41,838 bases of DNA, taken from Desulfobaccales bacterium (GTDB lineage Bacteria; Desulfobacterota; Desulfobaccia; Desulfobaccales; 0-14-0-80-60-11). Under the pieces are notes generated by a model. The model searched no databases and was not told where the DNA came from. It saw only the letters and a list, made by a program, of their open reading frames with translations. Positions within the stretch are counted from its first letter, which is position 1, and each line of letters opens with the position of its first letter. Of this stretch, positions 28,538 to 37,787 are shown one piece after another. The stretch covers positions 1 to 41,838 of the forward strand of contig JAUXZG010000104.1 in assembly GCA_030694005.1 (NCBI GenBank), in the 5' to 3' direction. A program made the position numbers and the translations under genes.

Positions 28538-29092
28538 TTGCTCGGCTCGTTTAATGAATCTGCCAGCCGATTAGGCCTTCAAGGAGAGGTGGTCTTCCCG
28601 TTTTTGCTAAGCCTGTGGATTGCCTGGGGGGATGTAAGGACCCGGCGTATTCCCAATTATCTTACCCTGGGCAGCGCCCTGGCCGGACTGGGTTTCCAGT
28701 TGGGGGCCCATGGGTGGTGGGGTCTGAAGGAAGGTTGCCTGGGGCTGGTTCTGGGTTTTGTCCTCCTGCTCCTGCCTTATTTGCTGGGCGGCATGGGGGC
28801 TGGGGATGTCAAGGCCATGGCCGCCCTCGGGGCCTGGTTGGGACCCTGGCGCACTCTCCTTTTATTTGCCTATATGGGGATCGCCGGTGGAGTGATGGGT
28901 GTTGGAGTCTTGTGGTGGCGCGGCCTTCTTATGTCCAAGATTCATCAAGGCTGGACCTTCCTGGTCAACTGGCTCCTTTTACGCCGCTGTGGTTTAAGGC
29001 CTCGAGCTTCTCCCTCCCCCCAGACCCCGGGCCTGCCCTATGGGGTGGCCATGGCCCTGGGGATGGCGCTCCTTTGCTGGCGCGGCGTCTGA
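28538..29092 (+). CDS. Type IV prepilin peptidase, A24 family (CpaA/TadV-like)
   Basis: SLWIAWGDVRTRRIPNYLTL and LGGMGAGDVKAMAALGAWLG. Confidence 0.9.
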   Translation: MLGSFNESASRLGLQGEVVFPFLLSLWIAWGDVRTRRIPNYLTLGSALAGLGFQLGAHGWWGLKEGCLGLVLGFVLLLLPYLLGGMGAGDVKAMAALGAWLGPWRTLLLFAYMGIAGGVMGVGVLWWRGLLMSKIHQGWTFLVNWLLLRRCGLRPRASPSPQTPGLPYGVAMALGMALLCWRGV

Positions 29093-29316
29093 GACGACCT
29101 TAAGAAGAGAGGACCATAGGAGTTGGGCCTGATAAAGACCGGAGTGGCGGGCAGGTAGGCCAAAAGGTCAGGGTTTCCCACTTGCCAAAGAGCAGCTTTT
29201 GGGGCTCTGGCCCGCGTCCCGGAATCTTAAAAAAACCAGCCTGCCCCTTTAGGCATTGTCAAGAAAATCTAAAGAAGTCTCCAAAGATGCCGAATTAGTT
29301 ATTGGGAAATTTAATT

Positions 29317-30954
29317 ATGTTTGACGGGAACAGCCTGGTTTCAGACACAAGCGCGGTTCGGGGTAGGCGGTGGCTGGTATTGGCGCTTATCCTTGCCCTC
29401 CTGGGAGGCGGGAAGGGGTTGGCCGCCGACCTGCTGGAGCAGTTGCAGGCCCAGCAGATTCCCCAGGCATTGCGTCTTAAGGTGGGACATTCCAGAGTTT
29501 TTCGCCCTCCTTTTGAGCTTACCCGCATTTCTGTGGCCAATCCCGAGGTGGTGGACATCGCCCTCATTACCGAGCCGAAAAAGAAGCCGGGCAAGGAGCA
29601 AATCTTAATCTACCTCATGGGCCTGGGCACCGGGGTAACCAATATCAGCCTCTGGGGTCGGGGCCGCTTTATCTCCGCCAATGTTAAAGTGGAGCCGGAT
29701 TTAACCCTGCTAAAAGAGAAGCTGGCCCAGATTCTGCCCAAGGAAAAGATCGCGGTGGAGAGTGCCGGAGACTCCATCGTCTTAATGGGAGAGGTTTCCG
29801 GGCCGGTAGCCCAACAGACCGCCATCTCCCTGGCCACCGCCTTTATCCGGGAACAGTCCTTGAGCTCCCCGACTGCCGGACCACCCCCTGCCGGCCAACT
29901 TGGGAGCCAAACAGGCAGTCAAACTATGCCCCCCCCTGGCGGCCAGGCTGCCGGGGCCGGCTCCGGACAATCCGGGGGCCAAAAGGGCTTTAAAGAGAAC
30001 AAGGTGATCAACCTGCTCCACATCGGCGGGGTGCAGCAGGTGCTGGTGGAGGTGCGCCTGGCGGAGATCAACCGCAATGTGGTGGAACGCATCGGCTTGA
30101 ACTTTTACGGCGCCAACACGTCCGGCGACTTTGGGGTCAGCAAGATCGGCGATCTCTCCACGATTGCCAACTTTGCCCGCGCCCTCACCGGCATCAGCGT
30201 GGCGATGAGTCCCGCGGCCCCCCTCACTGCCCTGGGCGGCTTCAAGACCGGATCCGCCATGTGGACCTTTTTCTTTGATGTTCTCAAGCAACAAGGGCTG
30301 GCCCGGGTGCTGGCAGAGCCCAACCTGGTGACCACCAGCGGCCAGGAAGCCTCTTTCTTGGCGGGCGGGGAGTTTCCCATTCCGGTGCCTCAGTCCGGCA
30401 CGGGTGGGGGCGGCTCCACCATCACCATCGAATATAAAAAGTTTGGGGTTGGGCTGGTCTTTACCCCCACGGTCCTGGATGACGGCAAGATCGCCCTGAA
30501 GGTGAAACCGGAGGTCTCGGAACTGGACTGGACTGCGGGAGTGGCCTTCATCCAGGGGGGCTACCAGGTGCCGGGCATCAAGATCAGGACCACTTCAACT
30601 CACATAGAGGTTAAAGACGGACAGACCTTCGCCATTTGCGGACTGCTGTCTGACATGCACCGCAATGTAATTAACAAGTTCCCGGTGTTGGGGGACATTC
30701 CGGTCCTGGGCGCCTTGTTCCGTTCCCAGAGCTTTCAGAAAAATGAGACGGAACTGGTGGTGTTGGTGACGCCCCATCTGGTTAAACCCATGACCGCCAC
30801 CCAGGCGCGGCTGCCCACAGATCGCTATGTGGAACCCAATGACTTTGAGTTCTATTTATTGGGGGCCCAGCAAGGCCAGAGGAAAAAGGAGCGGCCACCG
30901 GCGCCGGCTCCGGGACCCTTTCCGCCCGGGTTCGGACATCAACCGGTGGACTGA
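29317..30954 (+). CDS. cpaC: Tad/Flp pilus secretin, CpaC/RcpA-like
   Basis: N-terminal LRLKVGHSRVFRPPFELTRISVANPEVVDI; secretin GQEASFLAGGEFPIPVPQSG and GVGLVFTPTVLDDGKIALKVKPEVSELD. Confidence 0.92.
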   Translation: MFDGNSLVSDTSAVRGRRWLVLALILALLGGGKGLAADLLEQLQAQQIPQALRLKVGHSRVFRPPFELTRISVANPEVVDIALITEPKKKPGKEQILIYLMGLGTGVTNISLWGRGRFISANVKVEPDLTLLKEKLAQILPKEKIAVESAGDSIVLMGEVSGPVAQQTAISLATAFIREQSLSSPTAGPPPAGQLGSQTGSQTMPPPGGQAAGAGSGQSGGQKGFKENKVINLLHIGGVQQVLVEVRLAEINRNVVERIGLNFYGANTSGDFGVSKIGDLSTIANFARALTGISVAMSPAAPLTALGGFKTGSAMWTFFFDVLKQQGLARVLAEPNLVTTSGQEASFLAGGEFPIPVPQSGTGGGGSTITIEYKKFGVGLVFTPTVLDDGKIALKVKPEVSELDWTAGVAFIQGGYQVPGIKIRTTSTHIEVKDGQTFAICGLLSDMHRNVINKFPVLGDIPVLGALFRSQSFQKNETELVVLVTPHLVKPMTATQARLPTDRYVEPNDFEFYLLGAQQGQRKKERPPAPAPGPFPPGFGHQPVD

Positions 30955-30967
30955 AAAGGACCTACCT

Positions 30968-31249
30968 ATGAAGAAACCACCACCTAACTTAAAAAGTAAG
31001 ATGCTGGCCCTGGGGCTGGTCCTGGGGTGGCTCTGGGGATGCGCCGCTCCCAACGCCCTGGAGATGGATTACGGACGCTCCGTCAGGAATAACATCGCCC
31101 AGCAAGTGATCAATCCCCACGCCGGGTTGGAGCCTACCCCGGCGGTGGGCTTGGACCCCAAGGCCGGGGAATATGTCCTGGAGCGTTATGATAAGAGCTT
31201 TAAGGAGAAGGAAACGCCATCTGCGGCAATTCCGATGATAACTAAATGA
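30968..31249 (+). CDS. Small predicted lipoprotein in Tad locus
   Basis: Signal peptide ending LGWLWGCAAP (lipobox-like). Confidence 0.7.
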   Translation: MKKPPPNLKSKMLALGLVLGWLWGCAAPNALEMDYGRSVRNNIAQQVINPHAGLEPTPAVGLDPKAGEYVLERYDKSFKEKETPSAAIPMITK

Positions 31250-31412
31250 AACAGAGGGGTAACCGGGTAGTTCTCTAAAGATTGACCGCCCCGGTAAGGT
31301 GGGGGAACACCTTGGTCACAGTTTTCAGCCCTGGTTGGCCAGGTCAAGGTAACCCTTCGGATTATTACCAACTTCTTTTGAGTCCCTGAACTTAATTAGG
31401 GAGAGGCAAATC

Positions 31413-32546
31413 GTGGGTGTCATGAGAGCTGGAATTATCCTAAAATCCCGGCTTTCGGCCGCCTTAGCGATAATTATCTTAGGGGCGGGTTTACTGCTGG
31501 GGGGGGCCGGTTGCAGTTATTTCCCCTTCTTTAGAGGCCACAAGATCACCGCGGCGGAAGATCGGTTTCTGGCGGCCATCCCCTCGGCTAAAGGGGACAC
31601 CACCCGCTTGCTGCACAATGCCCATTATTTACAATTGCTGGGGCGGCCGGAACTGGCCTTAAAGGAGCTGGAGGAGGCCTACCAGCAGGACCCCAATAAT
31701 CTCAAGGTGGTAGATGCCCTGGCCCGAAGTTATGAGGAGTTGGGGCGGTTCGAAAGCGCCCAGAAACTATATCAGGAAGCCCTGGCTCGCCACCGCGCCA
31801 ATCAAGCTTTGAGCAACAATCTAGGCTTTTCTTTTTTTCTGGCGGGCAGATGGGATCAGGCCGAGGCCTGCTTTCGCCAGGTCTTGAGACGGCAACCCCA
31901 AAACACCGCGGCCCGCAACAATCTGGGCCTGTTGTTGTGCCGCCAACAACGGTTCGAGGAAGCCCACCGTCTCTGGCAGGAAGCGGGAGGGGAAGCCCAA
32001 GCCCTGATTATGATGAGTCAGGCCCTGGCAACCTTGGGTATCAAGGAGCCGCCGGCCTATGCCCGGAAGTCCCCGCCTGGTCCCGCTCCGGAGAAGCAAA
32101 CCCTGGCCATGAGCAAGGCCAGGGAGAAAACCGGGAAGCTCCCCGGCTCCACTCTACCAGCCCCGGCCCGACCCAGGCCCCAGCCTTTCAGGCCTCCACC
32201 TTTAACCGCGCCAGAACTGGAGGATACGGCCATTGAACTCCGGAACGGCGCCGGTGTCCAAGGCCTGGCGTCTAAAACCCGCCACCTTCTTTTAAAGGAA
32301 GGCTTCCAGGTGGCCCGCATCGGCAACCATCTTAATTTCGAGGCAAAGCAAACCGTGATCTGTTATCGGCCCGAGGCGCAAAAAGTGGCCCAGGCTTTGG
32401 CCGTCAAATTTTTCCAGACCTCCCTAATGGAGCAAGATCCAGACCTCCCTGAGGATGTGGACATCAAGGTCATCCTGGGGCGGGGTCTGCTTCAACCGCA
32501 GCAGTTGCCGGCCCGACTGGCTGCACTGGCAGAAGAGGAGGACTAG
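31413..32546 (+). CDS. TPR protein with C-terminal LytR_C-like domain
   Basis: Lipobox-like LLGGAGCSY; TPR body; C-terminal IELRNGAGVQGLASKTRHLLLKEGFQVARIGN...VICY. Confidence 0.8.
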   Translation: MGVMRAGIILKSRLSAALAIIILGAGLLLGGAGCSYFPFFRGHKITAAEDRFLAAIPSAKGDTTRLLHNAHYLQLLGRPELALKELEEAYQQDPNNLKVVDALARSYEELGRFESAQKLYQEALARHRANQALSNNLGFSFFLAGRWDQAEACFRQVLRRQPQNTAARNNLGLLLCRQQRFEEAHRLWQEAGGEAQALIMMSQALATLGIKEPPAYARKSPPGPAPEKQTLAMSKAREKTGKLPGSTLPAPARPRPQPFRPPPLTAPELEDTAIELRNGAGVQGLASKTRHLLLKEGFQVARIGNHLNFEAKQTVICYRPEAQKVAQALAVKFFQTSLMEQDPDLPEDVDIKVILGRGLLQPQQLPARLAALAEEED

Positions 32547-33514
32547 TGCGAAAGCTGGCCCGACCTGTGATTAATGCGGTTCTGATGGTGGCCTTGCTTC
32601 TGTTATTGAGTCAATGTTCCCAGATTCGGAACCTCTCCAAGGAACGCGTTCTTAAGCCAGATGAGGCCGCCAATCTGGCGGACGCCTATGACCCCTGGGT
32701 CAACCGCAAGCCCCCCCGGCGCGACTTGGCAAAGCTGCCCCCGGATCGCCTGGAGGCCCTGGGGGAGCTATCTTTGCAAAACCGGGATTTTGAGGCCTCC
32801 CTTTTGCGCTTCCTGGAAATTCTCAAAGATAACCCGGGGCGCTATGATCTGCGTTACAAGGTGGGGGTGATTTTTCTCCTCAGCGGTCAGATGGAAGCAG
32901 CCCAAAAAGAGCTGGCTTTCGTCCTGCTGCACCGGCCAGAGATGCTGGAGGCTCATGAAGCCCTGGGTCTGGTGCATCTTCAGGAGAAACAATATCCCCT
33001 GGCCATCCAGGAGTTCCAAGTGGTGGCGCATAAGGACCCCAAACGGGCCAAAGCCCGCTATCTGTTGGGAGTGAGCCTTCTGGAGGCCGGGCAATATGCC
33101 CAGGCCATCACTCACCTTAAAGTTGCGGCGGATCTGGAGCCAAGCCAGGTGTCCCCCCTCATCGCTCTGGGAGACGCCTATCTCCGTCACCGGGATTATC
33201 AGCAGGCCCTTACCTGTCTCAAGAAGGGGCAGTCCTTGGCCCCCCAAAATCAAAAATTAAATTACCATCTGGGCATGGTCCTGGCGGCCCTGAAACGTTA
33301 TCCCGAAGCCTTGGCAGCCTTTTTGAAGGCGGGGGATGAAGCCCAGGCCTACAACAATATCGGGGTCCACTATTTTATGGAAGGGAGGTATGGGGAGGCA
33401 GCCCGATGTTTCCAACGGGCCTTGGAGCTCAGGCCCACTTTTTACCACGAGGCCAAGGCCAACCTGCAGCGGGCTTTGGAAAAACTGCATCAGGTTCGGG
33501 AAAAGGATGGCTAA
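32546..33514 (+). CDS. TPR lipoprotein (TadD-like)
   Basis: LLSQCSQ lipobox-like; successive TPRs; GTG start overlaps previous TAG. Confidence 0.8.
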   Translation: MRKLARPVINAVLMVALLLLLSQCSQIRNLSKERVLKPDEAANLADAYDPWVNRKPPRRDLAKLPPDRLEALGELSLQNRDFEASLLRFLEILKDNPGRYDLRYKVGVIFLLSGQMEAAQKELAFVLLHRPEMLEAHEALGLVHLQEKQYPLAIQEFQVVAHKDPKRAKARYLLGVSLLEAGQYAQAITHLKVAADLEPSQVSPLIALGDAYLRHRDYQQALTCLKKGQSLAPQNQKLNYHLGMVLAALKRYPEALAAFLKAGDEAQAYNNIGVHYFMEGRYGEAARCFQRALELRPTFYHEAKANLQRALEKLHQVREKDG

Positions 33515-33533
33515 TTCTTAAATAAGCTTGGTT

Positions 33534-34565
33534 ATGAAGAATAAAACGAGGGATTTTGTTTCAGGCCAAGCCGGGGTGGTGGCCATCGTTACCGCCATCG
33601 CCATCATGGCATTTTTTGCCTTGGCAGCCCTGGCCGTGGATCTGGGCCATCTGTATATGGGGAGGGTGGAGTTGCAGAGGGGTACGGATGCCGGGGCTAT
33701 CGCGGGGGCCCGGTCCATTTTCCCCTACCCCCTGGAGAGCGCCGCCGTGCCCGTGGTCCCCCAGTGTGCCGCGGCCACGGCCAAGGCCGCGGAGATTGCC
33801 CAGGCCAACCTGGTGGACGGCGCCGCCATAACCGTGACGGCCAACCAGACCGGCACCTGGAACTGGTCCACCAGCGTCTTTACCCCAGGTTGTTCCGCCA
33901 ACCCCTTTACCAACGCCGTGCAACTCACCAACAGCTCAGCCAATATTTCCCTGATGTTCCTGGGCATTTTGGGGATGGCGCCGGTGGGCCTGCAAGCCAC
34001 GGCCACCGCCGTGAAGGACTGGGTGAGTCAATTGCCCCAGGGGGCCGGTTTTGTCTTGGCCATCCACAGCAAACGTGCCGCCAATGGGCTCCAACTGGAA
34101 TTCTACTACGCGAATGCCATCGAGGATGCTGCCTGGTACTACAAATCCGCCAGCCAGGACCCAACCGACGCCCTGCTCAATGCCCAGCTCAACAACACCA
34201 CCCTCATCCCCTCTTTGCAGGGCGCCATCCCCAGCATTCCCCAGGTGGGGGAAAATGTGCGCATTGACTATGGGAATTTTGCCAACACCGTTACCTATAT
34301 AAAAAATAATTATCTTAATAAGACCGTCTGGTGCCCGGTGATTGGCTCCACCACCCGTCGGACCTCCACGGAAGTCCTGGGCTTCACGGCTTTCAGGATA
34401 ACCGCGGTGAACAATACCTCTCAGCCGGTGACCACCCGTTACATACGGGGCACGGCCTTGAGCCTGGCGGAAGTGCCGGCGCGCACCGGCAATCCCGCCA
34501 CCGGAACCCCGGACCCCAGGGGAAATAAATACGGCTTACTGACCGCCACCAAACTGGTAAAGTGA
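33534..34565 (+). CDS. TadG-like / TadE-G N-terminal domain protein
   Basis: GQAGVVAIVTAIAIMAFFALAALAVDLGHLYMGRVELQRGTDAGAIAGA. Confidence 0.85.
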   Translation: MKNKTRDFVSGQAGVVAIVTAIAIMAFFALAALAVDLGHLYMGRVELQRGTDAGAIAGARSIFPYPLESAAVPVVPQCAAATAKAAEIAQANLVDGAAITVTANQTGTWNWSTSVFTPGCSANPFTNAVQLTNSSANISLMFLGILGMAPVGLQATATAVKDWVSQLPQGAGFVLAIHSKRAANGLQLEFYYANAIEDAAWYYKSASQDPTDALLNAQLNNTTLIPSLQGAIPSIPQVGENVRIDYGNFANTVTYIKNNYLNKTVWCPVIGSTTRRTSTEVLGFTAFRITAVNNTSQPVTTRYIRGTALSLAEVPARTGNPATGTPDPRGNKYGLLTATKLVK

Positions 34566-34581
34566 CCCTGGCATTTGCTTA

Positions 34582-34778
34582 ACTATTACTTGGTTGCTAA
34601 AGTTAGCGTATTTTTATGGAAGGGGAAAATTCCCCCCTTTTCTAAAGGGGGGTAAGGGGGGGTTTTAAAATCCCCCTAAATCCCCCTTTAAGAAAGGGGG
34701 ACTTTAGGTTTGTCATTGAATTACCAGGTGCTTTTTAAATACGCTGACTTTTGCAACTAATTACTAATACTTGGTTGC
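34582..34778. mobile_element. MITE-like gene-less copy of the C-rich palindrome pair
   Basis: Core 34630-34704 ccccccttttctaaaggggggtaagggggggttttaaaatccccctaaatccccctttaagaaaggggg; TIR gttgctaaagttagcgtattt (34593-34613) vs inverted aaatacgctgacttttgcaac (34737-34757), 19/21; direct repeat actattacttggttgc (34582-34597) / actaatacttggttgc (34763-34778), 15/16. Confidence 0.65.
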
Positions 34779-35013
34779 CTGGCCCGGCCCGGGGCCAAAA
34801 GTTTGACATTTAACCCCGCCCTTGTTAAAAATCCAATACTGAGAACCTTCCTGTGATTTAATTAACCGAACTTTGGATTCGGGGCCCCTGCCCGGCATGA
34901 GGGGCGGCCCCTTTAAGAATATAGGGTGCGGGTTTACCGGTAGAGGGGGGACGAGGCCCCGCGGTCCCCGGGCCTACTCCCTCAAATAACCTCCCCCCAT
35001 TGGAGAAGCGGTC

Positions 35014-36021
35014 ATGCTTATCGTGATGGACAAAGACGCCACTGCCCCCCAGATCGAGGCGGTGGTGGCCAAGATTGAGGCCTTAGGATTCGTAGCCCAG
35101 CCCATCCCCGGCGGCGAACGGGTAGCCATCGGCATTCTGAGGAATCCCGGCCCGGTGGACCCTGCCCTATTTGTCGATATGGCTGGAGTGAACCAGGCCA
35201 TCCCGGTGTCCCGGCCCTATAAACTGGTAAGCCGGGAGATGAAGCGGGAGGATACCATCATCCAGTTGCCGGGTATAAAGCTGGGGCGGGGCCACTTTGT
35301 GGTGATGGCCGGCCCCTGCGCGGTGGAGAGCGAATCCCAGGCCCTGACCATTGCTGAAAAGGTGAAGGCCGCGGGCGCCCGCGTCTTTAGGGGCGGCGCC
35401 TACAAACCCCGCACCTCGCCTTACAGTTATCAGGGGCTGGGCGAGGAGGGCCTCAAAATCCTGAAAAAAGTGCGGGATGAGACCGGGCTCTTAATTATCA
35501 CCGAGGCCACGGACCATGACACCCTGGAGTTGGTAGCTGAGTATACCGACATCATCCAGATCGGCGCCCGCAACATGCAAAACTTCACCCTGCTGCGCCG
35601 GGCGGGACAATCCGGCAAGCCGGTGCTGCTCAAACGTGGCATGTCCGCCACTTTGGAAGAATGGTTGATGGCTGCCGAATATATCATGGCGGAAGGCAAT
35701 CTCCAGGTGATTCTGTGCGAGCGGGGCGTCAGGGCCATCGGCGAACACGCCCGCAATCTTTTGGATTTGGCCACCATTCCGGTGGTACACCGGGAGAGCC
35801 ACCTGCCCATCGTGGTGGACCCCAGCCATGCCGCCGGCCGCCGGGATTTGGTGCCCCCCCTGGCCCGGGCCGCGGTGGCCGCGGGTTGCGACGCCCTGCT
35901 CATCGAAGTGCACCACGATCCAACCTCGGCCCTGTCCGACGGCTTGCAGTCCCTTTACCCCGACCAATTTACGGCCCTGATGAAAGAGATTCAGGGGTTA
36001 CGCCCCGGAGGTTGGTATTGA
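35014..36021 (+). CDS. aroF: 3-deoxy-7-phosphoheptulonate synthase (DAHP synthase with N-terminal ferredoxin-like domain)
   Basis: [70 protein letters not shown]. Confidence 0.95.
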   Translation: MLIVMDKDATAPQIEAVVAKIEALGFVAQPIPGGERVAIGILRNPGPVDPALFVDMAGVNQAIPVSRPYKLVSREMKREDTIIQLPGIKLGRGHFVVMAGPCAVESESQALTIAEKVKAAGARVFRGGAYKPRTSPYSYQGLGEEGLKILKKVRDETGLLIITEATDHDTLELVAEYTDIIQIGARNMQNFTLLRRAGQSGKPVLLKRGMSATLEEWLMAAEYIMAEGNLQVILCERGVRAIGEHARNLLDLATIPVVHRESHLPIVVDPSHAAGRRDLVPPLARAAVAAGCDALLIEVHHDPTSALSDGLQSLYPDQFTALMKEIQGLRPGGWY

Positions 36022-37112
36022 AGGAGCTCCTTCTGGCCCTACCCCACCGGGATGAGAGCTACCGGGTCCTCATCGGCCCGGGGCTCCGTCTGGGGTTAGG
36101 ATACCTGCTGTCCCCCCTTGACTTTCCCTCCCGCCTTTTTCTGATCTCCGACAGCCGGGTGGCCCGCCTTCATGGCGCGGCCGTGCAAAGCGCCTTGGCG
36201 GAGGCCGGTTACACTTCCACTCTGCTGACCACTCCCCCGGGAGAACGGGCCAAGACCTGGACGGTGGCGCAGCGCCTGGCCCGAGAGCTTCTGCGCCTGG
36301 GCGCCCACCGAGCCTCTCCCTTGATTGCCCTGGGGGGCGGGGTGGTGGGGGACCTCACCGGTTTTCTGGCCTCCATCTTCATGCGGGGGGTGCCCCTGAT
36401 CCAGGTGCCCACCACCTTGTTGGCCATGGTGGATGCCGCCATCGGCGGCAAAACCGCCATTAATCTGCCGGAAGGCAAAAACCTTCTGGGGACCTTCCAC
36501 CAGCCCCGGCTGGTGGTGATCGATCCTGATTTTCTCCACACCCTGCCCCCTAAGGAAAGACTCAATGGCCTGGCTGAGGTGCTCAAGGCCGGGTTTATCC
36601 GGGCCCCAGACCTGCTGACCTACCTGGAGACGGTGGGCCCTTCCCTTTTCAAAAATCCGGCGGCCGTGACCGACATAATTTATCGGGCCGCGGCCATTAA
36701 AGCGCAGGTGGTGGCTGCGGATGAACGGGAAGCGGGGCTGCGCCGCATCCTCAATTTCGGCCATACCCTGGGCCATGCCCTGGAGCAGGCCGCGGCCTTT
36801 CGCCTCTCCCACGGCCGGGCCGTGGCCTTTGGGATGCTGGCCGCCCTGATCCTCTCCGAAAAGCTGGTGGGCTTGCCCCAGGAGGAGGCCCAGCGGGGCC
36901 GCCGCCTCATCCAGAGCTTTGGCCTGGTTCGCCGGGCCCCGGCCCTGGACCTGAAGGCCATCCTGGCCGCCCTGCCCATGGACAAAAAACGCCTGGAAAA
37001 AGACCTGGTCTTCGTGCTCTTGCGCCGACTGGGAGAACCGGTGATCCAGACGGGCGTGCCCCTGACTTTAATAAAAGAAGCCTTGCGGAAGGTGCTTGGG
37101 GGAGGGGGCTAA
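36018..37112 (+). CDS. aroB: 3-dehydroquinate synthase
   Basis: GGGVVGDLTGFLASIFMRGVPLIQVPTTLLAMVDAAIGGKTAINLPEGKNLLGTFHQP; TTG start overlapping aroF TGA. Confidence 0.94.
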   Translation: MKELLLALPHRDESYRVLIGPGLRLGLGYLLSPLDFPSRLFLISDSRVARLHGAAVQSALAEAGYTSTLLTTPPGERAKTWTVAQRLARELLRLGAHRASPLIALGGGVVGDLTGFLASIFMRGVPLIQVPTTLLAMVDAAIGGKTAINLPEGKNLLGTFHQPRLVVIDPDFLHTLPPKERLNGLAEVLKAGFIRAPDLLTYLETVGPSLFKNPAAVTDIIYRAAAIKAQVVAADEREAGLRRILNFGHTLGHALEQAAAFRLSHGRAVAFGMLAALILSEKLVGLPQEEAQRGRRLIQSFGLVRRAPALDLKAILAALPMDKKRLEKDLVFVLLRRLGEPVIQTGVPLTLIKEALRKVLGGGG

Positions 37113-37230
37113 GGTTAGCTGGCAGCGGTCAGCTTTCAGCAGTCAGCTTTTTTACAGCATTAAACACCTAAATATCTTTTTTAGCTGATAGCTGACCGCT
37201 GAAAGCTGGTTTCCCCTGGCCCTCCCCCCA
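37098..37230. repeat. Composite repeat remnant (half A, half C) interrupted by GCTGA/TCAGC-rich inverted repeat
   Basis: gggggagggggctaagg - cagcggtcagctttcagcagtcagct...agctgatagctgaccgctgaaagct - cccctggccctcccccc. Confidence 0.65.
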
Positions 37231-37247
37231 CAACTCATGGTGAAAAT

Positions 37248-37787
37248 ATGCGGCGAGGGCTAATGTTGCTGGGGATGGTGTTTCTTTCGCTTGCTGGGTT
37301 GGGTTATGCTGAGGAAAAAGAAACCGGTCAGAAAAACTTTAGGAGGGGCGACATCAACCCCATCACCTTAAATCCCATCGGTGAGGTCAAGCGTGAGGGA
37401 GACCGCACCATCCTCGAGATCCTGCCCCAATTCACCCCGGCCCTGGACGGTCTGGCGGGCTTCTCCCATGTTTGGGTGTTTTACTGGTTCCATGAAAATG
37501 ATCGTCCGGAAGAGCGGGCCACCCTCAAGGTACATCCCCGCCGGGACCCGGCCAACCCTTTGACCGGGGTCTTCGCCACCCGGGCGCCGGTGCGCCCCAA
37601 CCTCATCGGCCTCACCGCCTGCCGCCTCCTCAAGGTGACGGGCAATGTCCTGGAAGTGGCGGACCTGGACGCCAAGGACGGCTCCCCCATCCTGGACCTC
37701 AAACCTTATATCCCCAAGGGCGACTCTATTCCCGAGGCCATTACCCCCGAGTGGGTGAAGCGCCTCCGACCATCTGCGGCAGAATAA
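37248..37787 (+). CDS. TrmO-like (UPF0066/TsaA) protein with predicted N-terminal signal peptide
   Basis: NPIGEVKREGDRTILEILPQFTPALDGLAGFSHVWVFYWFHENDRPEE; GVFATRAPVRPNLIGLTACRLLKV; LDAKDGSPILDLKPYIP; N-terminus MRRGLMLLGMVFLSLAGLGYA. Confidence 0.88.
   Translation: MRRGLMLLGMVFLSLAGLGYAEEKETGQKNFRRGDINPITLNPIGEVKREGDRTILEILPQFTPALDGLAGFSHVWVFYWFHENDRPEERATLKVHPRRDPANPLTGVFATRAPVRPNLIGLTACRLLKVTGNVLEVADLDAKDGSPILDLKPYIPKGDSIPEAITPEWVKRLRPSAAE

Noticed and set aside
29094-29301. Possible c-di-GMP (GEMM) riboswitch upstream of the Tad secretin
   Set aside because: The expected conserved core segments could not be identified; no support beyond location.
36096-36812. 238-aa minus-strand ORF antisense to aroB
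   Set aside because: Shadow ORF of aroB.
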